Shown one piece after another: positions 1-6,935 of a DNA stretch of 64,000 nt (positions within the stretch are counted from its first letter, which is position 1; every line of letters begins with the position of its first letter). The notes beneath the pieces are model-generated. The model was not told the origin of the DNA. It did not search any database and was given only the letters and a program-made list of their open reading frames with translations. The DNA is from Porticoccaceae bacterium LTM1 (lineage in GTDB: Bacteria; Pseudomonadota; Gammaproteobacteria; Pseudomonadales; Porticoccaceae): the NCBI GenBank assembly GCA_030252795.1, contig CP127080.1, positions 538,536 through 602,535 on the forward strand. Direction: 5' to 3'. Made by a program: the position numbers and the translations under genes.

Positions 1-264
1 GACCTCGCCTGGCAGTTTCTCAGCGAGGCTCGACAGTTGGCAGAGTCGCTGCAGCCACCCAGTAATGACTGTAATTATCTGGGGCCACTTCCTGCACCGA
101 TGGAAAAACGCAGTGGCCGCTATCGTTTTCAGTTGAGTCTTACCTTTACTCACCGCCCGGTTTTGCAACAACTGCTCAGCATTTGGTGCGAGCGACTGGC
201 GGAGTTGCTAGTGGCCAAAAAGGTGCGTTGGTCCATCGATGTCGATCCACAGGATATGATTTAG
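1..264 (+). CDS. priA: Primosomal protein N' (PriA helicase), C-terminal fragment
   Basis: The reading frame is open from the first base and ends at TAG 262-264, so only the last 87 residues are present. The tail reads LGPLPAPMEKRSGRYRFQL and ends VRWSIDVDPQDMI, the typical end of PriA, the DNA helicase that reloads the replisome at stalled forks. The conserved end (RWSxDVDPQD) is clear. The helicase and zinc-binding parts lie outside the window. An SPOR-domain gene follows downstream, as it often does in gammaproteobacteria. Confidence 0.93.
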   Translation, partial: DLAWQFLSEARQLAESLQPPSNDCNYLGPLPAPMEKRSGRYRFQLSLTFTHRPVLQQLLSIWCERLAELLVAKKVRWSIDVDPQDMI

Positions 265-602
265 GCTGTCATCCTGAGCGTAGCGAAGGATCTCTGGTTT
301 TGTCTGCATCGGACTTTTTGAACCCGCCCAATCCGCTGCCTGACAGGCCACTCCTCATAGTACCCACAAATCGTCGTGACCTGTCACACTACAAGAAGAG
401 CTACTTTGGAAACTGACTCCGTAGAGTGAGCCGCGCGCACCGCGAGTTGTTCCTTCTCTCATCCTGTGTGGCTTTCAATGAGGGATGGTGGTTTATGTAT
501 CAGTTGGTCAAAGTTTGTAAGTTTTAGGCAAGTTTGCTTTAGCTTTTATTGTTATCATCACGCTTGAACTACTTGTTACACATAATAATCAGTAAAGAAA
601 CC
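265..602. other. Gene-free gap with two repeat-like elements
   Basis: 338 bases between priA and the SPOR gene. Bases 268-293 hold an imperfect palindrome of the ATCCTGAGCG/CGAAGGAT type. Bases 341-386 hold a degenerate copy of the palindromic element found three times at 58.7-59.1 kb. The last 100 bases are AT-rich and probably carry the promoter of the next gene. I see no convincing ORF; the small one at 183-416 overlaps priA in another frame and has no recognisable content. Confidence 0.6.
341..408 (-). repeat. Degenerate copy of the conserved-core palindrome (family B)
   Basis: Read on the minus strand, this carries the core GACGATTTGTGGG...GAGGAG seen at 58752, 58877 (inverted) and 59021. 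The inner arms 341-351 and 376-386 pair over 10 of 11 bases. The expected boundary AAAGTAGCT lies at 400-408 (minus strand), giving an arm of the same 22-base length as the other copies. The outer halves of the two arms do not pair here, so the palindrome is broken. Confidence 0.65.
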
Positions 603-1259
603 ATGAGCCGCGATTACGCCAGATCATCCAGTAATTCCAACCGTCGCAAACCAAGCAGGCCAAATGCCCGTCGTGCGCCAGCAAAGAAGAGCCAGAAAGG
701 GAGCAGCAAAATGTTCTGGTTTCTGTCTGGTGGCGCTGTAGGTGCTCTGGTGACAGCGATGATTCTGCAGCCGGAAATGCGCGAAGACGTGACCGATATG
801 GTGGCTGATATGGTGCCGACGCAGAAGTCAGACAAGCCAGCGGACAACAAGCCAAAATTGGTCTTTTATGAGCGCTTGTCAGAAGACGAAGTGCGTATTC
901 TGGAAGATGAGGTTGCTCGTCAGGAAGCTGCCCAGGTTACAAGGCCTGTTAATTCTCCAAAGCCAGAAACCAAGCCAATTGAAATAGCACAGCCGACTGA
1001 TTCAGCAGGGCAGAGTGGCCAGCCGGTTTATATCTTGCAGGCAGGCTCCTTCGCTACTCACGACGATGCCAGTGGCCGTCGTGCGCAATTGCTTTTGATG
1101 AACCTGGATGCCTCCATCGAGAAGGGTACTATCCAGTCCGGTGCTACCCGTTATCGAGTTATGGTTGGTCCTTTCGCCAATCACAGTGAGATGGCGCGAG
1201 CCCGTTCCACACTGAGCGCCAATGGCATTGATACCCTGCCGCTGAAAAGGAAGCTCTAG
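603..1259 (+). CDS. SPOR-domain membrane protein, FtsN-like
   Basis: 218 residues. A short, very basic cytoplasmic N-terminus (RRKPSRPNARRAPAKKSQKG) is followed by one transmembrane helix at about residues 38-55, a low-complexity periplasmic linker, and a C-terminal SPOR domain (about 140-218; VYILQAGSFATHDDASGRRAQL...YRVMVGPFANHSEMARARSTL). SPOR domains bind septal peptidoglycan stripped of stem peptides. This layout and the position after priA match FtsN-type division proteins. The start at 603 was preferred over an in-frame upstream Met at 549 because the extra residues are hydrophobic and precede the basic tail. FtsN is too divergent to assign by reading alone. Confidence 0.8.
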   Translation: MSRDYARSSSNSNRRKPSRPNARRAPAKKSQKGSSKMFWFLSGGAVGALVTAMILQPEMREDVTDMVADMVPTQKSDKPADNKPKLVFYERLSEDEVRILEDEVARQEAAQVTRPVNSPKPETKPIEIAQPTDSAGQSGQPVYILQAGSFATHDDASGRRAQLLLMNLDASIEKGTIQSGATRYRVMVGPFANHSEMARARSTLSANGIDTLPLKRKL

Positions 1260-1282
1260 CAGTCTGCTAGGGCCCCACAGTC

Positions 1283-1897
1283 TCAGTCCAGCCCGGCGTG
1301 AGAAGGGATGCTAAGGTTGCGTGTAATTGCCAGTGCTCTCACAGTAAATGCTGCCAGACAACCAATCAGTACCGCAATGGAATTGGGGAGCCCCGTTAGC
1401 TCGGCAGTAATGCAGTAGCCTAACGCACCAGTCAGTGATGCGGTGATATAGATTTCCTTCTGAAAAATGATTGGCACTTCATTAAGCAGGGTGTCCCGAA
1501 TTACGCCCCCAAAGCAGGCACTGAACACTCCCATAATGGCTGCCACCGGAATGCTAACCCCCAGTACCAATGCCTTTTGGGCCCCCAGTACGCTGAATAG
1601 CGCCATACCTACCGCGTCCGCCCACAGCAGTGCCTTGGTGCCGCGGTTTACAAAGCGGGTGGCAAAATAGGTAAATACCGCTGCACATCCGCATATCGCC
1701 ACATAGTGCCACTGCTCTACCCAAAACACCGGCAGGTTTAAAAACAGATCCCGCAATGTGCCGCCGCCTATTCCGGTGATACAACCGACAAAAATAAAGC
1801 CAATGATGTCCAGTCGGTGCCTGGCGGCCAGTAGTGCGCCAGAAGCGGCAAAGGCGGCGGTTCCGGCAAAATCGATCAGGCTGATCAGGTTTATCAT
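1283..1897 (-). CDS. Trimeric intracellular cation (TRIC/UPF0126) channel family membrane protein
   Basis: About 204 residues, almost entirely hydrophobic, with two repeats of the family signature: GFIFVGCITGIGGGTLRD near residue 45 and GVFSACFGGVIRDTLL near 125. Bacterial TRIC/YadS/YicG proteins form trimeric inner-membrane cation channels of unclear physiological role. The Met at 1897 (MINLISLIDF) was chosen because AGGA precedes it by about six bases; an upstream Met at 1921 gives eight non-conserved residues. It stands alone between two plus-strand genes. Confidence 0.85.
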   Translation of the reverse strand: MINLISLIDFAGTAAFAASGALLAARHRLDIIGFIFVGCITGIGGGTLRDLFLNLPVFWVEQWHYVAICGCAAVFTYFATRFVNRGTKALLWADAVGMALFSVLGAQKALVLGVSIPVAAIMGVFSACFGGVIRDTLLNEVPIIFQKEIYITASLTGALGYCITAELTGLPNSIAVLIGCLAAFTVRALAITRNLSIPSHAGLD

Positions 1898-2008
1898 TGT
1901 TAATCCTGTTATTGGGTGCACAGTTTGTCCGTGACATTGGCCACGGCTTGTTGTTGGTCACAGCAATATACTGGCAGTGTTAAAAACTGTCGACAACAGA
2001 GGTGAACC

Positions 2009-2488
2009 ATGAAGAAAAGACTGTTTTGTATCGCCGTGCTTGGCCTTTCCAGCGGGGCACTAAATGCTCTGGCGGACTCTGATAGGCTCACCGAACGGAA
2101 AATTGCCGCTGCGGTCGAGGTTGTCGATATTCTGTTTGGTGACAAAGAGCGTAGAGTATTCACCGACTACGGGCATGAATACTATTACGAGGAAGAGTCA
2201 CACCACGAAGGTAAAAAAGGTAAAAAGGCCAAATCCCTGCCACCCGGTTTGAGAAAAAAACTGGAGAGAGGAGGTGAATTGCCTCCAGGCTGGCAGAAAA
2301 AGGTCGCTCGTGGCGAAGTGATTGATGCCGACCTGTATGGTCAGGCTTGCCCTTTGCCGGCAAGCATTTACTCCCGCCTGCCAGCTCAACCTGTAGGTAC
2401 TGAGTTGATTCAGCTGGAAGACCGGATTGTGAGAATTATCCACGATACTCGTGAAGTTCTGGATGTGTTCAGATTGGTAGCCAGATAA
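2009..2488 (+). CDS. Exported CigR/RcnB-like small protein
   Basis: 159 residues with a Sec signal peptide (MKKRLFCIAVLGLSSGALNALA) cleaved near residue 22. The centre is rich in Lys and Gly and holds LPPGLRKKLERGGELPPGWQKKVARGEVID, the duplicated LPPG..KK..RG motif typical of CigR-like and RcnB-like periplasmic proteins. The C-terminus (LIQLEDRIVRIIHDTREVLDVFRL) also matches that group. Family roles are poorly defined (metal homeostasis, regulation of virulence). A good ribosome site (AGAGGTGAACC) precedes the ATG, and a terminator follows 32 bases after the stop. Confidence 0.75.
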   Translation: MKKRLFCIAVLGLSSGALNALADSDRLTERKIAAAVEVVDILFGDKERRVFTDYGHEYYYEEESHHEGKKGKKAKSLPPGLRKKLERGGELPPGWQKKVARGEVIDADLYGQACPLPASIYSRLPAQPVGTELIQLEDRIVRIIHDTREVLDVFRLVAR

Positions 2489-2520
2489 ACTTCAACTGCA
2501 ATTTAATGCTGAGTTACGTG

Positions 2521-2552
2521 AAAGGGCCGCTGAAAACAGCGGCCCTTTTTTT
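2521..2552. terminator. Intrinsic terminator between convergent genes
   Basis: A 12-bp perfect stem (AAAGGGCCGCTG, loop AAAA) is followed by a T run on the plus strand. It ends the transcript of the CigR-like gene and lies before the stop of the converging PLP enzyme gene. Confidence 0.9.
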
Positions 2553-2580
2553 AGCTGAAAGTTTGTTGTGACTTCAGTAT

Positions 2581-4338
2581 CTACGATAACAGCGAGTCCA
2601 CATACAGCTCGTGTCGCTTCATGTAGGTCTCCTTGATCAATCGGTCCACATCCTCTTCCTTCATAAGCTGATCACTGAAACCGGGAACTACCGGATCTAT
2701 AGCCAGTTTAGCGGCGGCGGCAAAATGAGTAATCAGGTCTTTGGGGTTTTCACAGCCCAGGGAGATACGGACAGTTGTAGGGTAAATATGGCCTTTTTTC
2801 TGATCCTCTTCGCTCAGCTCAGAGTGTGTGGTCAAACCCGGGCAGCTGACTATGGTATTGGTCTGCCCCAGGCTGATCTGGTGAGAGTAGGCAGGCTCCA
2901 GTGAGTCAAAGAAGCGCTGGAAACAATCCTTGGGAATACTGCCCATATCAAAAGTAAACAGTGGTGCTGGCAGTCCGTGAGAGAGGAGTTTCTCTTTCAG
3001 TTCAAAGTTCGGGCTTTCCGGTAAGGCATTGCAGTTGACTCTAATGCCAGGGTGGGCTCCAAAATATTTAGCGAGAATTTCGGTATTGATGCATTTGTTG
3101 ATCATTCGCAGGTTAAGGGTGCGCATGCCTTGTAGTACTTCGTACGCCGAGTCTGCGGAGAGGAAGGCGCCCTTAATGTAATAGACATTCCAGAACATGG
3201 TGTTTTCCCAGCCCGGCATGCCTTTGGGAATAAACATATCTTCGTTGCGGGCGATCACGCCGCCGGCGATTACCGAGCCGGTGCCGGTCAAATCCTTGGT
3301 GTAACTGTGAATCATAAAGTCCGGGCGACACTCCGGGTCCGGGTGTTGCATGGGTTGCTGCAGAACCGGGGTGCCCACAGTGGCGTCGATAATCACACGT
3401 ATTCCCTCGGCATGGGCCGCTTTACAGAGCGCCGGCACATCCAGAACGTAGCCGTGCGGATTGCAGGGCGACTCGATATACAGATAGGCCTGCTTGCCGT
3501 TAGCCAGACGATCGGCGTACTTGGTCTTGGCCTCGCGCCAGCACGCCATAAAGTCCTCTGCGCCAAAGCCATCGTACTGCTCGACACCAATGTTGAGGTT
3601 GGACGGCTTGGCGAACCAGTCGTGAATCAGTTGGTGAGCACCGCCGTAGATATTGCGGCTGGCGATCATCACATCTTCATGGCCGAGTACGTGGGACAGG
3701 GTGCCGTCGATAGCCGCCATGCCACTGTTGTAGTTCCAGGCCATGTACTCACCCGCATATGGGCCGCATTCCAGGTCGACGATGTGGTTGGCCAGAGAAA
3801 TCGAAGTCGGGTTCAGCAGGCGCGAATAGATTTGCAGCATGAACTCTTTGCCTTGAAATGCGTCGGCGATCCATTCGGCGCAGGCAAAGGTGTAGGTAGC
3901 TGTGCGAGCGATTACCGGCGTGGCAGAGAACAGCGCGGTTACATTGTCGATGATCGGGTAGGTGCAGCGTGCGGCATGGGTAGCTCCGGATTCACCGAGT
4001 TCCTGGTAGCTCTTGCGAAAGCTGTTCTGGAAGTTATCGAGAATCTTGGCGATCTGGAACGAGATGAATTTCTTGGCATTGAATAGGGCGATGCGGTCAC
4101 TGCGGTCCAGCTCGCGCATGCTGGCTTGAGCCATTTTCCAGACTTCATCAATACCGCCTTGGCACAGGTAGAGATTTTGAGCCACTTTAGCGAGGCCGCA
4201 GCCCAGTTCAGAGTCCGGATTGATCTGGAAGTGCGCCAGCTGTTCGTTTACCAATTCATCAATGCTTCCGGCCTTGCTGCTGTTGCGGACAGGGGAAAGC
4301 CCCCGTGCAGGCTCTAATTCAATGCCGCCGTCCAACAT
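2581..4338 (-). CDS. Cys/Met-metabolism-type PLP-dependent enzyme with N-terminal extension
   Basis: 585 residues. From about residue 165 on it has the gamma-synthase/lyase family landmarks: YSRLLNPT (171-178), NSGMAAIDG, YGGAHQLI, IIDATVGTPVLQQP (Asp318 for the pyridine nitrogen) and SYTKDLTGTGSVIAGG with the Schiff-base lysine at 348. Family members make or break C-S bonds at the gamma carbon (cystathionine synthase/lyase, methionine gamma-lyase). The family is usually about 400 residues; here about 140 residues of unfamiliar sequence precede the fold. The divergent Lrp/AsnC gene suggests amino-acid control. The substrate cannot be read from the sequence; lyase action on a sulfur amino acid is my inference. 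Confidence 0.8.
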   Translation of the reverse strand: MLDGGIELEPARGLSPVRNSSKAGSIDELVNEQLAHFQINPDSELGCGLAKVAQNLYLCQGGIDEVWKMAQASMRELDRSDRIALFNAKKFISFQIAKILDNFQNSFRKSYQELGESGATHAARCTYPIIDNVTALFSATPVIARTATYTFACAEWIADAFQGKEFMLQIYSRLLNPTSISLANHIVDLECGPYAGEYMAWNYNSGMAAIDGTLSHVLGHEDVMIASRNIYGGAHQLIHDWFAKPSNLNIGVEQYDGFGAEDFMACWREAKTKYADRLANGKQAYLYIESPCNPHGYVLDVPALCKAAHAEGIRVIIDATVGTPVLQQPMQHPDPECRPDFMIHSYTKDLTGTGSVIAGGVIARNEDMFIPKGMPGWENTMFWNVYYIKGAFLSADSAYEVLQGMRTLNLRMINKCINTEILAKYFGAHPGIRVNCNALPESPNFELKEKLLSHGLPAPLFTFDMGSIPKDCFQRFFDSLEPAYSHQISLGQTNTIVSCPGLTTHSELSEEDQKKGHIYPTTVRISLGCENPKDLITHFAAAAKLAIDPVVPGFSDQLMKEEDVDRLIKETYMKRHELYVDSLLS

Positions 4339-4459
4339 AATTCTTCTCCTGATCTTTGTTTTATTGGTTAATTTCTATAGTTATGGACTCATCCTAATAT
4401 TCGATTTAATCTTTAATTTAAGACCGAATTAAATTCAGAAAGTTGTGGGGAAGAGGGGT
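4339..4459. promoter_or_regulatory. Divergent promoter region, probable Lrp/AsnC operator
   Basis: 121 very AT-rich bases between the PLP enzyme and the Lrp/AsnC gene. They contain several short A/T inverted repeats, including GAATTAAATTC (4425-4435) and ATTCGATTTAATC. Lrp-type regulators bind such degenerate AT-rich sites and often control the gene opposite. No exact operator could be defined. Confidence 0.4.
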
Positions 4460-4924
4460 ATGGATCGAATTGACTTCGAAATAGTGCGGCTATTGCGAAA
4501 GAATGCACGGATGTCCAACAAAGAGATTGCAGAACAGGTAGGTCTGGCGCCGTCTACCTGCTTGTCGCGAATGCGCTTTTTACGGGCCAGTGGGATAGTG
4601 AAGGGGTATCGCGCCGAAGTGGATGCGCCGACGATTGGCATAGAGGTTCAGGCAATGGTGGCCGTTAAACTGGCCCGTCATTCCCGCAACGAGGTTGAGG
4701 CATTCCGCCAGCATTTGCTGGGGTTGCAGGAGGTGCTAAGGGTTTATCACACCAGTGGCGCCAGTGACTTTCAGGTGCAGGTTTGTGTTCGCAATACAGG
4801 ACACCTGAGGGATTTTGTCCTATCTGCTTTTACCGAACGATCTGAGGTGGCTCATATTGAAACCTCTTTGATCTATCAGCAGTGGGATAGCTGGGAGTTG
4901 CCGGAGTATTGTGTGGAGGGGTGA
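4460..4924 (+). CDS. Lrp/AsnC family transcriptional regulator
   Basis: 154 residues. The N-terminal winged helix-turn-helix reads MDRIDFEIVRLLRKNARMSNKEIAEQVGLAPSTCLSRMRFLRASGIVKGY, followed by the ligand-sensing RAM domain (VQAMVAVKL...VYHTSGASDFQVQVCV). ATG 4460 is preferred to an in-frame GTG at 4445, since AAGAGGGG precedes it and the family usually starts with M(D)xxDxxIL. It is transcribed away from the PLP enzyme and is its likely regulator, responding to an amino acid. Confidence 0.92.
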   Translation: MDRIDFEIVRLLRKNARMSNKEIAEQVGLAPSTCLSRMRFLRASGIVKGYRAEVDAPTIGIEVQAMVAVKLARHSRNEVEAFRQHLLGLQEVLRVYHTSGASDFQVQVCVRNTGHLRDFVLSAFTERSEVAHIETSLIYQQWDSWELPEYCVEG

Positions 4925-5117
4925 GCGGATTTGGTGAAAAAGGGTCTTTATTTGTTAAAATTTCGGTTCCAAGTTCCGTGGATTATCTTCCTAATATCCT
5001 TTGATTCTAAAGCTCCTCCTGTTTCTGTATTTCTGGCTCTATAGATCCGACAAGAGTCATCTCCTTTCCTGTGCGTAACTTCTGTCTTTATAGACTAAGT
5101 TTGTAGGGTACCCCTTA

Positions 5118-5753
5118 TTGGCATGCGTTAACTGTGGGTCTATTCCCTCAACCATAGGTGATTTGGCTCAAGTGACATCATCGATAGAGAGCAACGTGTA
5201 TTACCTTAATGGTCGACCACGAGAAACTCGAGAAGAAGTGCTCGAACGGCTGTTCAATGAGCATGGATCGGCGCTGCGCGGGTTTTTGCGGGCGCGGATC
5301 GGCTCATATGTTGATTTAGACGACATTATTCAGGAGCTGTTTCTGAAGCTGGCTGGTATGGAGGATCTTGATCAGCGTGTTGGTCCCCAAAGTGGCAGTA
5401 ATCGCGCATTTCTTTTAACCACAGCCAACAACCTGATGGTCGATATGGAAAGGCGCAATGCAACCCAGTATCGATACACGTCTGAGTACGGGATAGAGCA
5501 GAGAGATATTCACAGTAGTGATGCTCCTGAAACTATTGCCCAGGCAGTAGAGGAATTGGATATCGTGAGGCGAGCCATTCTCGATATGCGCCCCAAATGG
5601 CGCAGAGCATTTGTGTTGCACCGGTTTGAGCATAAAAGTTATCGCCAAATAGCTGAGGAAATGGGGGTTTCAGTCAAGCAGATCGAAAAATTGATCTCAT
5701 CTGCACTCACCCGAATTAGAGCTGCAGTTCAAGAACAGGAAAGCAAGGATTAA
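5118..5753 (+). CDS. ECF (FecI-like) RNA polymerase sigma factor
   Basis: Up to 211 residues. Region 2 (EEVLERLFNEHGSALRGFLRARIG...DLDDIIQELFLKLA) and region 4 (VRRAILDMRPKWRRAFVLHRFEHKSYRQIAEEMGVSVKQIEKLISSALTRIR) are both clear. The gene is followed at once by a FecR-like anti-sigma gene and a TonB-dependent receptor, the standard arrangement for surface signalling. The start is uncertain: TTG 5118 gives the longest frame, while GTG 5172 has an AGGTGA ten bases upstream and gives 194 residues, closer to the family size. Confidence 0.9.
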   Translation: MACVNCGSIPSTIGDLAQVTSSIESNVYYLNGRPRETREEVLERLFNEHGSALRGFLRARIGSYVDLDDIIQELFLKLAGMEDLDQRVGPQSGSNRAFLLTTANNLMVDMERRNATQYRYTSEYGIEQRDIHSSDAPETIAQAVEELDIVRRAILDMRPKWRRAFVLHRFEHKSYRQIAEEMGVSVKQIEKLISSALTRIRAAVQEQESKD

Positions 5754-5758
5754 CAGTG

Positions 5759-6844
5759 ATGACCCGTAAAGCAGATAAGCTATCCTCCCGTCAGGCCGAT
5801 CAAATGGTTGCGAGATTGTTCTCCGGAGAGGTGAGTGAGGAAGACATACAGCGTGTGGAATCCTGGCGTTCTGCCAACCAGGAAAACCAGCAGGAGTTCA
5901 TGGACTCATTGCATTTGCATGCCCGAATGGAAGGTTTAAGCAATCACCCTGATATCTGTGCTATTGCTGCACCAATCGAAAATGACCTGGCAAGCAAGAG
6001 CGCTAAAGAAAGCCGTCGCTGGCCGAGGTTGTCGATGGTTGCTGGTTTATTATTGATTGTCACAGCAGGATTGAATTTTCTCTGGAGTGAATTTCAGAGC
6101 CCACATTCGAATTCTTCTTTTCAGCGCTATGTCACTCGTGTAGGTGAGCAAAAAACCATCGAACTTAAAGATGGCAGTTTAATTACCCTTAATACCGCAA
6201 CTCGTCTCCTTGTAGAAATTACTGATGATCAACGGCAAGTCATACTTGAATGGGGCGAGGCATTTTTCGATGTTGCATCTGATCCAGAGCGACCATTCAT
6301 TGTAAATGTCGACTCACGAACAGTAAGTGTACTGGGGACTCAATTTAATCTCATGAAAGAGCAAGATAAATTCACTCTCGCTGTGCTGGAGGGTGAGGTT
6401 GCTATTCACCATAAAACGGAAAAACCAGACACGACTTCTCCATTGCTTGCAGCTGAAGCAGGTGAAGCCGTAAAGCGTCACTCTTCAACACAGTATCGAG
6501 TTAAAGCGGGTGTCGTAACCGAATATCAGTTTGACGATAACCTTATCTCAGCTCATCACCCTGACAATCTGGAGGGGTACGTGGGCTGGCGCGCAGGTTT
6601 GCTGCGCTTCAGTGACGAGCCCTTGTACAGGGTTGTAAAAGAATTAAATCGTTACTCTGCCAAAAAAATCCTGATTGAAGATGTCGATATTATGGGATTA
6701 AAAATATACGCATCAGTGAAGGTTAATAAAATAAATTCAGCTCTGATGGATTTGGAAAGAGTCCTGCCAATTCACATTGAACACTACGTTGATCGGATTG
6801 TTCTTACGGGTGATAAAAATTCAGATCAAGAAGTAAAAAAATAA
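5759..6844 (+). CDS. FecR-like anti-sigma / sigma regulator
   Basis: 361 residues. The order is an N-terminal cytoplasmic sigma-binding domain (DUF4880-like: ADQMVARLFSGEVSEEDIQRVESWRSANQENQQEF), one transmembrane helix (about 93-110; LSMVAGLLLIVTAGLNFLW), a periplasmic FecR domain (TRVGEQKTIELKDGSLITLNTATRL...WGEAFFDVASDPERPFIVNV...VLGTQFN) and a C-terminal STN-like segment (LLRFSDEPLYRVVKELNRYSAKKILI). It starts five bases after the sigma-factor stop, so the two are translationally linked. It should hold the sigma factor until the receptor signals. GTG 5756 is an alternative start one codon upstream. Confidence 0.9.
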   Translation: MTRKADKLSSRQADQMVARLFSGEVSEEDIQRVESWRSANQENQQEFMDSLHLHARMEGLSNHPDICAIAAPIENDLASKSAKESRRWPRLSMVAGLLLIVTAGLNFLWSEFQSPHSNSSFQRYVTRVGEQKTIELKDGSLITLNTATRLLVEITDDQRQVILEWGEAFFDVASDPERPFIVNVDSRTVSVLGTQFNLMKEQDKFTLAVLEGEVAIHHKTEKPDTTSPLLAAEAGEAVKRHSSTQYRVKAGVVTEYQFDDNLISAHHPDNLEGYVGWRAGLLRFSDEPLYRVVKELNRYSAKKILIEDVDIMGLKIYASVKVNKINSALMDLERVLPIHIEHYVDRIVLTGDKNSDQEVKK

Positions 6845-6935
6845 AAAAGTAGGGTTGTATTGGTCGGCGTCCGTTAAGGGTGTGGATCCAGAGTTTAGGG
6901 TCTAAAACTATTAAAACCTTAAGAGGTGGGGATTT

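Noticed and set aside
3307-4086. 259-codon frame on the plus strand
   Set aside because: Antisense to the clearly conserved PLP enzyme; no family resemblance.
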